64,000 nt of DNA from Paramacrobiotus metropolitanus (Eukaryota; Tardigrada; Eutardigrada; Parachela; Macrobiotidae), in NCBI RefSeq assembly GCF_019649055.1, contig NW_026570263.1, positions 62,001 through 126,000 of the forward strand, given 5' to 3'. Both the position numbers and the translations under genes were made by a program. Below the pieces are notes generated by a model. The model made no database searches and had not been told where the DNA came from. It saw only the letters and a list, made by a program, of their open reading frames with translations. Positions 11,849 through 23,177 of this stretch are shown here, piece after piece. Positions within the stretch are counted from its first letter, which is position 1. The number at the start of each line of letters is the position of its first letter.

Positions 11849-12779
11849 CAGAGGGTTATTCAGCCAAGTGTGGTCAGCGCATTAAAAAAATTCCTATAAT
11901 TCAGCCGTTGCGCAGAGTCAGATTCTAATAATTGTTTTATTATGGCAAATTAGTTTTGATGCTTTTTGCAAGTTTTTGTGACAATCGGGTTTAAACAGCC
12001 CGCAATATTGGCTACTGACCTAAAGACTCCGACTCTAAACCTTTGACCAGGCAAAATTTGGCTTTCGATGATCTGGCCTTAAAAGGATCGTCTGCTTTTC
12101 AAATCTGGATGGTTTTAATTGTGAAAACGACGATCCGAATATTTTTTATAGCAAAACGATTCCATATTCTTGCGCGTTCTTGCGGTAGGACGGCTGGAAA
12201 AACGCGAAAACAGGAAGACACTCGCAAGAGCCATGCTCAATGTGCGAATTGTTACTCACGGAGCTATGGCTATCCTTTTCGTTCCTCCACAAACTAAAGT
12301 TGTAACGCAGGTCTTCCTTCACAATTTACAATGTTCATTGGTCGAAAAAGACGCTCCACGGATTAAGCCTGGCAGAGAGGAAGAAGTCATCCAGAACCAG
12401 AGATGTGCTCCGGGAGCACTGCTGAGAAAAACAAGGATGTTGCTTCCTGATCGAAAAAACTGGTAATTCCTTCTGAAAAGGTTTGTTCGAAACCCATGAC
12501 AGGTTTCCAGTCGATTATGGCGAAAACCCAAATTTTAAATTAATTTTGAGTAAAGGGAATCCATTTCCTATAGCTGAACTGGTCAACTGTTGCCAACATG
12601 GTGGGGATAAACTGAATTTTTTCCTGGGCTACAGGATAACGAAATCTTGGCTCGGTTGAATTCAAAATGTGATTGAATGTTGTGGCTATTTGATAAAATT
12701 TTTAAAAAAGTAAAATGAGCCTGCAGCGGCTAAGCAGAAATTTTCCAAAAGTGACCACACTTGGCTGAATAACCCTCTG
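11849..12779. mobile_element. Mariner-like DNA transposon remnant
   Basis: Terminal inverted repeats of about 28 bp start cagagggttattcagccaag at 11849 and end with the exact reverse complement at 12779. Both are flanked by TA (11847-11848 and 12780-12781), the target-site signature of the Tc1/mariner superfamily. The length is 931 bp. Interior frames are short and broken. One piece near 12270-12350 (AILFVPPQTKVVTQVF) is weakly reminiscent of mariner transposase. The element is inactive. Confidence 0.75.
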
Positions 12780-12959
12780 TACACTTAATAAGTGAAAATT
12801 AAACAGTAGTAGTCACCTTTTTTACTATTAATTGACCACAGAACTAAGTTAAACCACTTTAATTAAATAAGGACAGAAGCATTTCGTTGTATTTCCTTCT
12901 CCGCTGTTATCTCCTTCTATCTGTTAACTCCTTCAATCGAGGACTGCACCCAAAATTTC

Positions 12960-14700
12960 TTGCATGTTTGCTGCTTCGCGAGCTCCGCTCGCGAAGCAGC
13001 TGGGTGTTGCCTGCGGCTCCGCCTTCTGTGACAAACTAACGGAGGTATTTCAAGTTTCCCAAAACTTCTCTTGTTCTCAGTAGTCGCTGGTCAGTAATGA
13101 AGCATGCAGCTACCTTGCTTAAGGGATTTGGCCCGGTACTCTGTACATAGCACCATATTCGTGTATGTTCTGTTCGAAAACTTCCACTTTCGCGCACTGA
13201 TCGCACTCCCAAACCCATTTTTCTTTGTTTTAAGAAATATTGCAGCAAGAGGATTTGTATACATTGGCGTGAAAACCGTTTGGGCGCGCAACATCCGGTT
13301 CGGGAGTTATGGCTGTATTAAAATTCCAAAAAGTTTAAATGCATTCAGGTGTACCAAAAGTCTCGTTATCAACCGATCTTCTTCAAAATTTGCATACAAA
13401 CGCATGTGAGGAGAGAAGCGGGTCATATACAGCGACGAAGTCTTTAAAAGATTCAACACTTTGCGCCGTGGTGCAGTGGGGAAATCTAACGACGTAGCCG
13501 GGGTTTATTCCACCGATGGTGGAATAAACCCCGGCTACGTCGTTAGATCCGCATCGTTAGATTTCGGCCGTTTCTCGGTTTCCCTCGGATGCCACCCTGC
13601 TGAGACGCACATATGCACGAATATGGTTTTTACACCGAGCCACGGTTCTGACATTGTCTTCGCATCTTAAAATGAATTAAAAAATTTTAAAAAAATCTTC
13701 ATGGCTATGCGCATTTACGCGCAAAATTTGAAAAGGATCGGTCCATAATGAGACTTGTGGTAGACCTGAATGCATTAAAACTTGTTGGAATTTTTTTACC
13801 CCTTATAACTCCGCAACCGGATGTTGCGCGCGAAAACGGATTTCACGCCGATGTACACAAATCATTCGGCTACACAGTGTCAAAAGGTAACCCATAAAAG
13901 TGTTCGGAAGTGCACGAAAGCAAATACTCCCGTCAATGTACACGAATTTAGTACTATGTACCGGGTCCACTCCCAATTCCAATTCTCGCCTAATGACTGC
14001 CCATATTAATGACTACCAAGCAGTCGCTTAAATGTGCGGCTGCCAGCTTGCTGTCCTTTAAATCAGCCCCAAACACGCAATTCCGCTTTTCTTGAACATA
14101 ATTTTCCACAGAAAAAAAATTTAAAGTACTCGCAAGTCTGTAAATTTTTTACTTCAACAGCAAATCAGTACCAATGGCAAGCAAATCAGTACCAATGGCA
14201 ACCACCCGTGGAAGCGTGGCAACTTTAAGCGCGTCAAACCACTGCGAATGACAGCTCCTTGGGAAACCGTTTCGAGCAGTTTTCATGCTTGAAGACCTTC
14301 CTATGGCTTCTTGCTCAAATCATTTTTTCTTGATGCCAAATACGGATTAAACAATTTATAAATTCGTTCAAGACCACGGAATAACACGTGGTCGGGATTG
14401 CAGAATAACAAAGTTTTCCCTGCTCTAACTTGTAAATTGGTCAATTCGTTGTGGCTGTCTAGACAGTGGTGGGGTGGTCGGTTTTGCAGTGGTGGATTCT
14501 TAGCTGTTCCCATAGGCTTTCTATGTTAACGTTTTTCGAAGCTTTCTTACAAACGTTTGTTTTTCTCTCAAATTTGACTTTTGCTGGCAAATCTGTACAT
14601 TGAGGGCTATCGAACGACTTATACACATTGGAGTTTGGTTGAGTGCAGTGTTAATGCATCGATGACACACACGGAGTTTTGTTAAGGCTTATCCTTTTAT
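12960..14700 (+). repeat. Long dispersed repeat, copy B, with insertions
   Basis: The left block (12966-13080) and right block (14020-14700) match copy A at 10330-11290 in the same order and orientation. They are separated by about 900 bp holding inverted copies of the aaccggatgttgcgcgc repeat (13040-13420 minus, 13680-14000 plus) around a perfect palindrome. It looks like one dispersed repeat invaded by another. Confidence 0.65.
13484..13548. repeat. Perfect palindrome, 31-bp arms, 3-nt loop
   Basis: The arms begin atctaacgacgtagccgggg and end ccccggctacgtcgttagat, with centre ccaccgatggtgg. All 31 pairs match. It lies at the middle of the inverted repeat in dispersed repeat copy B. Confidence 0.95.
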
Positions 14701-15001
14701 TTATATAGATTATTATAGATTACGATAATTATCAGACGCACAAATCTGATCCAATGTAGAGATTGCAACGGCCGGCTATAGCCGCCGGCCTGACATCGGC
14801 TACGGCTTGCAAAACCGTCAGCCGGCCACAGCTAAGCCGTTGCCCTATATGTGAATAAATGGCGATCCAAAAGGTGAACGAGAGATTTGAGTTTTGAGGG
14901 TCCTTCATTTTTTTGCCAGCCTGAAGAAGTTTTCGATATTTTTGTATTGTCAGATTATTGTTTCGTTATTTTATCGTTTTATTCTTGCTGAATTTTCGAT
15001 A
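14701..15001. other. Upstream region of Ig gene
   Basis: No coding exon. It holds an imperfect GC-rich inverted repeat at about 14767-14850 (gcaacggccggc ... agccgttgcc). A promoter is expected but no clear core element is seen. Confidence 0.5.
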
Positions 15002-16270
15002 ATGGTTCATCTTCTCGTGGTTGCAGCCATAGTTCTGCTGGCCTTGTGCGTGCAAGGCAGCGTTAGCTGTTCAGCGCAAAAACATGAGAGAGCGCGGGCA
15101 GTGGAGAAAAGTAGGTGTCGGTAACTCGCCGTGCAGTTTTGGTAGGACAAACTTGTTGCAGCAAGATCTGCGCAGGCGACATACGACTTTTTGAATTCCT
15201 TCATGTCAGAAACATCCATTGGGAAGGGTATACACCAGTCACGCGTGACGATGTGTGGACCTGTTGTACAAAACGCGGATGCGTTGTAGAGACGTGGAAC
15301 TTGCAGTGACCTCTTGCGTTAAGTTATTACTTCATTGACCATAATTTCTTGTGCAGTGAACGAGATTTTGAACGAAGCCAAAGCAAGCAACGGCAGCGTC
15401 ACCATGCATTTGCGCGGCTATGGGATCGGACCGTCGATCCCGAATTATCCCACACCGGAATGGCCACCGCGGACGGAAATCCTGCGAGCGCCAGAAGGCG
15501 GCACACTCCTGGTTACTTGCAGCAACCAGGGCAACGCGCAGGTTTGTCTACAAAGCAGCCCGTTGAAATTAGCGGCATAAATCAACATTTTAATATTGTT
15601 AGGTGTCCCACACCGCGATTCCGCCGGCAATTTCATACAATGGATGGCGTACGACTATTGGTAACGTCACCGAAAGCCGAGAAGCGGTGGATGGACTGTA
15701 TCTTTGTTGCAACTGCACAAACGAAGTCGGTCCCGGGCTACCAGTGCCGTGGTGGTTGTCGTTGGCCTGGTACGATGTGCGGACGGGTGCGTTTGCCATC
15801 AAGCTGAACAACTTCTCCTACGCCTACACCGGTCTGTACGAGTGCCTGCACTCCAACGGGAGCCAACGGGTGGTGACCAAGCGCTACTGGGTCAGCGCCA
15901 CCCTCTTCCGCCACGACTCTTCCATCTGCCCATGCAGAACGTCACCGTCCGCTACGGCGACCCAGCGGAGATGGTCTGCCCGGTGCGCTTCACTTTTCTG
16001 CCCGGAGAACTAAGATACCGTTTTCTGTGGCGCAAAGGAAGCTACTTGCTTTGGGCCGAATCGATTCCAGCCGTAGCCGATGTTGCCTGGTCGCCTCGTG
16101 GTTTCAACGGGCGTTTATATTTCGGCAGTGACGAGCAGTGTCGCTGCAGTTCCACCATGAAGCTGAAGAGTGTTACGTGGGAACACGCCGGTTGGTACGA
16201 GTGCTGGTTCCGCATCAATGACCGGCTGGACGAGTGGATTGTTCAAGAGGCCTACCTGCACGTCATTTAG
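15002..16270 (+). CDS. Secreted protein with two immunoglobulin-like domains
   Basis: Exons are 15002-15110, 15357-15541, 15603-15890 and 15938-16270 (304 residues). The N-terminus is a clear signal peptide (MVHLLVVAAIVLLALCVQG). Ig domain 1 spans about residues 65-200, with LLVTC as the first Cys strand and TGLYEC as the Y-x-C strand. Domain 2 spans about 205-300, with EMVC, FLWRKG and AGWYECWF. No TM segment or GPI signal follows, and the stop is TAG at 16268. The third intron (15891-15937) is only 47 bp; without it the frame shifts, so splicing is the simplest reading. Several N-x-S/T sites suit a secreted glycoprotein. It may be an isolated adhesion or decoy protein, or the ectodomain relic of a receptor. 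The kinase pseudogene 5.5 kb downstream is not demonstrably linked. Confidence 0.75.
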
Positions 16271-16959
16271 GAGCAGTGCCAGCATTCGGCTAGACGGCCT
16301 GTACTTCGATCTTCGTTACTAGCCCGAAATCTGTGTGATCTCGTTTTTCTATTCTGAAATACTCAACGTGTTTGTTGGAACAGTATTTTACTTTATTTAT
16401 TTTGTTCATCGACGGCGTGTTCTCGATTTTTTCGCATTCTTGAATCATGCAGTTAAACCTGTGATCCGAATGCTGCTACAGAAAACACGCCTGCTGCTGT
16501 CAGCAGTTGCATGTATACAGAACCCAAATCTGTAAGTGACCCGATGCTGCCGGCCTCAATAATTACCAATGTGCTGCTAATGATTTTGTCCAATATTCCG
16601 CGTTTCCGACAGAAATTGGCCAATAATCCACTCAATCACCCTTGCTTTTCTGGCCATGACCATCCTAATTTGTTATCGTGACTTCTTACTGGTATTACTC
16701 GTATTAGTGGATTTTTGTTCAAAAATGGATTGTGGTCATCGTTTCCGCATATGCACTATGAATCTCTATGCTCTATAGATCTTCCTTCAAAAATACCAAA
16801 AAACGACTAATGTGTAAAGTAAAGGAGAGCAGGCGGCCTTTTACCTTACTGATGCTTCCGTTGCGTGAATTTTGTTTGCAAAACTTTAAAACAGAATAGG
16901 GTATGCGTGCCCTTTCCTCTCATTTGTAATCGGGTTTTTTGCCGCATAACATGCAAACT
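16271..16959. other. Intergenic, no gene seen
   Basis: AT-rich, with short open frames only. It separates the Ig gene from the duplicated SLC6 fragment. Confidence 0.5.
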
Positions 16960-17397
16960 GACACTTTTTCTTTCACGTGATGGCATACTGATATAGCATT
17001 CCGAGATTAATGAATTTTCTTGTATTACTTCTTACACCATCCAGGAGATATGGATCACCACTGTCCCTCGGTGATTGTCGATTGGAAGCAATAGCGGTTT
17101 AATTGGAAGCATAAACCACTTTGTCGTCTCCGATATAAACGCTCGGAATCTGTTAAGTATGCAAATGCCGAGGCAGTCCTAGAGTAGTAAGTAAATCTCT
17201 TCCGGCACTATTCGTTACCTAGTTAAACCTGATTAATAGGATTTTATTGGCCAGACACATAACCGCATTACCGCACTATATTTGACAGCAATATCATGAC
17301 AAACGAAGCGAACCGAAAAAGCAGTTCTAACTGGCAATGCTGGCCGACGATAACGCAAAAAAAGGAATTAACAGCGGACCGGGCGGATCTCCGGGTC

Positions 17398-18148
17398 CTA
17401 ACGTTTCCTCTTCTGCAGGGCCACGGACTCACTGGTTTCCGTGATAAACGCTTCCGGTCGGATTAACTTGCGCAGCTTCTGCAAACAACATTCAGTAGAC
17501 AGTCTCTTTGAAACGGCTATAATAACGACGGTGTGAGGATTAGTAAGTACTACTGCAGCTGCCAAGGGATAGTAATACATAGGTATACTGCGCAGTGCGC
17601 CATTCCCCATCAGCAGGGCAACGTTAATGAGACCGCCAATGGAGAGGATGGAGGAAATGGTCAGCGCCCACCCCAGCGCCATCGACCACGCCGGGAAGAC
17701 GCAGTCGCCCAGGGTCAGCGGGCAGTAATGGAACATGGTCATCAGGAAGAACGCCTAAAACAACCTTTATACGCTATCGGTTTATCCTCTCTTGTTAGGG
17801 CGTTTTGTACCGATACCGCGAAAATGGGGCCAATGCCGGTCTAGTATATGATTCCAAGTAGTCCAGCCTTGGAACCCATCACCCGACTGATATCTTGAAG
17901 TTTCCGCGATTTACTATGCACAGTTGGAACACATTTCATCGCGCGGGATAAAAGCGAATGCTATGTACGAGTATTTCATGTTTGAATTTACCGTACGCCC
18001 AATAAAACGCCGCACCCTCCACTAACACAAGAAACATAAGAGCGATAGTCGGCCCGGGATACTCTGCACCAAAGCGGAGAATGAACATCGTTCCAGGATC
18101 GATTTGTTTAGCTTTTTCTTACCTAATAATGTGATGACATACTGTCCA
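17398..18148 (-). pseudogene. Decayed 3' fragment of an SLC6 transporter
   Basis: Exons equivalent to the last five of the intact gene at 1367-2138 can be read: GGQYVITLL (about 18148-18121), GPTIALMFLVLVE (about 18060-17988), KLQDISRVMGSK (about 17920), the TM12 block with FPAWSMALGWALT, and [14 protein letters not shown] at the end. Two lesions are seen. One base is lost near 17912 next to the acceptor (frameshift relative to the intact copy), and TGG has become TAG at 17843-17841. No upstream SLC6 exons follow beyond 18180. It is a partial duplicate of the neighbouring gene's 3' end and cannot encode a transporter. Confidence 0.85.
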
Positions 18149-18179
18149 CCCTAATCATACATCTACAATACTGTCAACG

Positions 18180-18985
18180 GGCGTTTACAACCAAGTAAAT
18201 GGTTTGATGAAAAACACGAGAAAGGAGAAATAAAATGGCTCTTACCGCTTTTTCAGTTTGTCCACGGACCTTTTAAAACCGGATTCATTTTTTTATCCCT
18301 TCCGCCCCATTCAAGTTTTCGATGGTGAATTAAAAGTGTTAATAGCAAATAGTATGCTTAATATTTCCCTGATCGCAAATCATCTTGGAGACTTCAGGAG
18401 TTTGAGTAAAAATTTTTATACTCGAGACACCAAATTTTGTCTTATTCAGCCTTCTCGCTCCTATGAATTCAAGATTCTTTTCATCAATAAAAAGAACATT
18501 TTATGCGCAGTTATGCGCATCTAAAATACTAATGAACTTAAACTTACAGCGAGGACAATAATTTTTTTTCATGAAATTTAGACTTTTTCATCGTCTGGAA
18601 GTAGGGCGGCTTTATGGGGTTTGCTCCTAGTCATCGATAGTTTCTGTTTTCCCAGAAAAACAGTATGTGTAATTTCTTTTGTTTATTAACTGAGATTAAA
18701 AGAGAGAAGAATACTTAACTTGTGGACGCTTAGTGCGTTATAAAAAGTTTAGAGGATATTTGAGAAAAATTACAAAAACGGTCCTGGTAAAATCCGTGGC
18801 AAAAGTGCAAAAAGTGGTCGTAAGTTTTTTTGGTAATACTTTTCCATTTGATTGTACTTGAACTAAGTTATATTTTTCCTAAGTTCCTTAGTAAATGGCA
18901 TTTATATCTGTATGGATAATGAGAGCTAAAGGCATTTATTTGTGCTGGGAGATACAAAATAGGGAAACTTACTTTTGGAGCGTCC
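18180..18985. other. Intergenic, AT-rich, no gene seen
   Basis: It holds only short frames, without splice-linked exons or family motifs. It is bounded by the end of the SLC6 duplication and the 9-bp satellite. Confidence 0.5.
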
Positions 18986-18986
18986 T

Positions 18987-19250
18987 TTGTAATTCTTGTA
19001 ATTCTTGTAATTCTTGTAATTCTTGTAATTCTTTTAATTCTTTTAATTCTTTTAATTCTTTTAATTCTTTTAATTCTTTTAATTCTTTTAATTCTTTTAA
19101 TTCTTTTAATTCTTTTAATTCTTTTAATTCTTTTAATTCTTTTAATTCTTTTAATTCTTTTAATTCTTTTAATTCTTTTAATTCTTTTAATTCTTTTAAT
19201 TCTTTTAATTCTTTTAATTCTTTCAATTCTTTTAATTCTTTTCATTCTTG
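18987..19250. repeat. 9-bp tandem repeat, about 29 units
   Basis: The unit is ttcttttaa. The first four or so units read ttcttgtaa, and there are single-base variants at the far end. Because 9 is a multiple of 3, every frame stays open and gives long fake proteins (N-S-F repeats on plus, I-K-R and K-E-L repeats on minus). It is not a gene. Confidence 0.97.
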
Positions 19251-19940
19251 TATTTTTATCCTTCATATTCTTACAATTTTTAGTTTTATAATATTTTATT
19301 GAAATAACGTGAAAAAAATAAGATGCATGTATATAAGTCACTACGCTTTTTAAAATTAAATAAGTGCATCAAACAAAAAAGCCACGCTCCCGAAACTCTT
19401 TTACTAATGTAGATTTCCTTATACTAGTTCAAATTTGCAGCATTATCATCCAGATCGACAAGTTTATGCATCTGCCCGTGCAGCGTAGAGTAATGTCTTT
19501 CACCGCTCGCACACAGTTTGTTTAGTAGTCAAAGTCCACACCGGCTATGTTATTGTCAGCGACTCCCATGAATGGGTTGTCTGCTCCAGAAATGTAATAA
19601 TACTAGTAATAATGAGGGTGTCAGTTGTCGACGCCAGAGTCTGAGTGGTCAAAACGATCTTTTCTCCGTGAAGAAGTAATTAAAAGGCAATTAAGACTGT
19701 GCTAACTAGCATCCGGCATGGACACAGAGAGACGGGCCCGACTCCCAAAAGTGACAATCGGTAGGCCGCAAGTGCACATGCACATGCGATAGGTACAATG
19801 AGAGATGTGTTACAGGAGAAGGAAGAATTTGGTCTGCCCAGTGTCTAGCTGCCCACGGTTGGTCCATCGCGGGTGCAGTTTTTCGCAAGGCGAAAAAGGT
19901 AAGCACCTCTCTCAGACGCTGGACGCGATGCCTCTTAGTC

Positions 19941-20192
19941 ATGGTATCTATAGCATGGGTACTGGCCGTTTACTTATCGCAAATTCCGAAGTGGGACGGT
20001 GGACCACTCAGACCGGGCGCCTCTCAGCACATCAGTAAAGGTGGCAAGGTGATAGGGCAGGAAAGAAGCGAGACGCGTGCAGCGGAGTATCTACAGTACG
20101 CCAGAGGTTCAGCATTGAAATACAACGGGGGACGCGGAATCCATTCTGGGCCGGAACGGCGCCAGCCTCGGCTAATCTACTCGGGTATGTAG
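19941..20192 (+). CDS. Hypothetical small secreted peptide
   Basis: This 83-codon frame starts with a signal-like MVSIAWVLAVYLSQIP and contains a dibasic RR (PERRQPRLIYS). A good donor (gtatgt) follows at 20186, and a small exon flanked by consensus sites lies at 20341-20385. Joined in this frame, that exon ends after a few residues. An alternative in-frame intron at about 20035-20112 is also possible. No family was recognised. It could be a prepropeptide or a chance frame. Confidence 0.25.
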   Translation: MVSIAWVLAVYLSQIPKWDGGPLRPGASQHISKGGKVIGQERSETRAAEYLQYARGSALKYNGGRGIHSGPERRQPRLIYSGM

Positions 20193-20389
20193 ATCAAATT
20201 AATGTTCTCTATAGTTCGGCTGCATTTTTCCGCTGCTTGTTAATTCTGTGCGATGTTTCTATCCCGAGAGTTGGGTTGATAACCGTGTATCAGTACCTAA
20301 ATTCTTATAAAAGTACTGCATATCTACATAATTTTCACAGAATGGACAACGATATGATTTCCAACATCAGTAACAAGCCTAACAGGTAA

Positions 20390-21155
20390 GGAAGCAAATT
20401 TTCTTTTAGAAAAGTATGAAATATTGGATTTTAAAAGTGCTAAAGCACATATGGCGTTATGTTGGCTTTAAGGTAATAGATATTGTACAATTCGCTCAAA
20501 AAATTTATACGAGTACATAGTTTAGTTGCAACCTGCCACTCAGGTAACATTGTTGTAAGCTAGAAGTACCGCTTTGAAGAGAATAAGAGTTATCCACTGC
20601 GCATTTATCCCATGCACATTGCGTGGGGTCATCCGCATAAAGACCGCAAAGAGTGCCCGTTTGCGGGTGACGTACGACGGCGCGCAACGCCACATCGTTT
20701 ACGCGTTACAGGAATTAGGAAAGGATGGTGCACCCCAGATATTTTTAAATTCATATTCATTTATTTATTTTTATTATTTAATAGCAGCCGCGGGAATTTC
20801 TAGACGCGTTGTCAGGAGGGTGTTTACAGTATTTATTCGTTAAACGCACAATAACTTTCCTACAACAAAATTAATAATATCTGAACTGAAGCTTTTCATA
20901 ACTGAAGCTTTCCATAAACTAGTGGATAATAATTTGCATAGCCATGTATCCATCGCATGCACACTGCCTTGAAAACATAGTTATTGAAAATTGTAATAAA
21001 GTGAGCAAGGGTTGTGGGTGCTAGAATAATTAACGCACAGTAACTAAACAATTATTGGCGGCAAGTTTCCGGGCGCATATCATAAAAAGCAAGCATCGGG
21101 AATTTTTCGCGCGAGCTGTAATGAGAAATTTCTTTTACTTTCAGCAGTCTCACGG
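20390..21155. other. Intergenic, no gene seen
   Basis: Only short open frames and AT-rich tracts. No family motif or splice-linked exon was recognised. Confidence 0.5.
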
Positions 21156-21216
21156 AGTTTCGTGAATTCTTGAAGACCAGGTCTTGAAGACCAGGTCTTC
21201 AAGAATTCACGAAACT
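21156..21216. repeat. Palindrome, 23-bp perfect arms
   Basis: The arms are agtttcgtgaattcttgaag plus acc and its exact complement, around a 15-nt centre that is itself made of the same gaagacc/ggtcttc words. Its structure is similar to that of the palindromes in the kinase pseudogene just downstream. Confidence 0.9.
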
Positions 21217-21479
21217 AGTCCTAGGCAATGAGACATTCAATTCCATTCCTCTGTCGACGAAGAAGCACATCAGTTATATCTTGCTAAATTATCCCAGGTC
21301 AATTAATTTATCGACTTATTAGCTAACTAGCAAGACTCCAGCCCCTTCTGACAATGTTTCATTTGTGATTTTTTATTTTATTGCCGAGGGTGACGTTTTT
21401 GGTCATTGATGGTAAACATCTGCTTCGGTAAAACGAGATTCTCCCTAGGTTTAACTGCTATCGACATTCATGATCAAAA

Positions 21480-21790
21480 TTTGAGGGAGATCGGTCCATA
21501 ATGAGACTTTTGGTACACCGGAATGCTTTTAAACTTTTTGGATTTTTCTAACAGCCATAACTCCCGAACCGGATGTTGCGCGCACAAACGGTTTTCACGC
21601 AAGTGCATACAAATCATCTGGCTATAGAATGTCATAAAACGAAACAAAAATGCGTTTGGAATTACGCGGAAGTGAAAGATTTCGTGCATGTACACGAATT
21701 TGGTGCCATGTACCGGGCCACTTCCCTTAAAAGATGCAGGTGCTGGTACCGTAAACGACTCAATAGCCGAAAATTAAAACATTAAAAAAC
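21480..21790 (+). repeat. Dispersed repeat copy (aaccggatgttgcgcgc family)
   Basis: It contains cccgaaccggatgttgcgcg and the following acaaatcatctggctat block, as at 4685, 13290 (inverted) and 13806. It lies immediately upstream of the kinase pseudogene. Confidence 0.65.
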
Positions 21791-21868
21791 CCCAAAGTTG
21801 AAAGCTTCCGCGAAGACGGGCTGATGATTATCGACCCCGCCTGCCTGGAGTACGGCCGCAAACTGGTC

Positions 21869-21934
21869 ACGGGTAATTTCGGGACGGTGTAAGAACTTCG
21901 TACGAACTTCGAACACGGTCCCGAAATTGCCCGC
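21869..21934. repeat. Inverted duplication inside kinase Gly-loop exon
   Basis: The coding text cgggtaatttcgggac is followed within 30 nt by its near-perfect reverse complement gtcccgaaattgcccg, with an inner gaacttcgtacgaacttc palindrome. It interrupts the reading frame right after GNFGTV. Confidence 0.85.
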
Positions 21935-22936
21935 GAAACTGTACTACGACGGACTCTATGATTCGGAGAATAGCGAGCCGGCAGCAGGGGCCCGGCGGCG
22001 GGTGGCCATCAAGACCATTCAAGGTGCGTCACATCGGCGTTTTTAGCATTGTACCTAATAATACATCGGTGCACTGTACGTCTTACCATCCATCACTGTA
22101 GCTGCGCTAGACCTGCCAACGCCTAGCAGTCTGAAGGAATCCCTGTGTCCCGACGTGGAGCGTCGTGCTCTTTAATAACTACTCAACTAAATACGTAAAC
22201 TAACAAATGTAACAAGGAATTAATGTACCATTGCACTGGTACATGTTGCCATGCATCACATCCTGCTGAAGGAAGGCTTCGTGATGAAGGACCTGCAGCA
22301 CAACATTATGATCCTTTTAGGGATCTGCGACAGCTCGCCGGACGGCACGCTGACCAGTCCGGGCCTTGTGATGCTCTTCATGAGCAACGGCGATCTGCAC
22401 ACCTATATCCGCAAGAATGTAAACACCACGATAATCAAATACTACCGTTAACAATGTTAAACTAAAGCTTAACATGAAATTCGAATTAATCGAAATGAAA
22501 TCCTTCAGATTTTACGCGGCATTAGCCAAGTAGCAACAAAATCTTGTGCGCGGCCTTTCTCACGTTGAACGTGTTAGTGCGCGCAAATTGGCCGTCGCAT
22601 TTCCCTTAACAACAGCCACACTAAAATTATATTTAATTTCCAACAAAATTTGAATTTTAACTTTCTGTTATTTTTTTTATTAAATTTTTATATTTTTTTT
22701 AACTTTTCAAAATTTTTTAACATGGTTTTTGCTTTATTTGGAGGAAGTGAGAAGGACATATTAGGCTTCTCGGTGTTGCAGATCGCCGAAGGCATGACCT
22801 ACCTTTCCAGCCAGAAGATTGTCCACCGTGATCTGGACGCGCGTAACTGCTCGTCTGCTTGTAATCCTGCTTTTTGCTTGGTCCCAAATAACGCGTGACA
22901 ACGCAATTTATAAGACGGTTGTTTTAGGCTGGATGA

Positions 22937-23033
22937 TGCCCGAAATCCGCGATGTGCACATCGAGTTGGGAGTGCCCGAAATCAGCGATGTGCACATCGA
23001 GTGCATCGATGTACATATCGCGGATTTTGGGCA
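22937..23033. repeat. Inverted duplication of the DFG exon, two copies
   Basis: Two tandem units (gcccgaaatccgcgatgtgc and gcccgaaatcagcgatgtgc) are reverse complements of the DFG-coding text that follows (gatgtacatatcgcggattt). The coding strand copy at 23004-23033 appears to be the original. Confidence 0.85.
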
Positions 23034-23104
23034 CTCCCGCGACCTGTCCGAGTCAAACTTCTACTGCCACCTCCCATCGAAGACGCGTCTCCCCTACCGC
23101 TCGA

Positions 23105-23177
23105 ACGTCGGATTCGGTGGAGTAAGGACTGCGGCGGAATGCTTCCGCCGCCGTCCTTACTCCACTGAATCCGACGT
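23105..23177. repeat. Palindrome in kinase exon, 35-bp arms, 33 matched
   Basis: Left arm acgtcggattcggtggagta and right arm tactccactgaatccgacgt, with centre ggaatgcttcc. The right arm codes the real kinase text (FRRRPYSTESDV). The left arm is its inverted copy and replaces the expected activation-loop end. Confidence 0.92.

Noticed and set aside
17398-17742. 114-codon SLC6-like frame as a functional gene
   Set aside because: It reads through the former intron and lacks the first ten TM segments. The adjacent exon has a stop and a frameshift.
18868-19341. Long repetitive proteins (I-K-R, K-E-L and N-S-F runs) on both strands
   Set aside because: They are translations of a 9-bp tandem repeat, which stays open in every frame.
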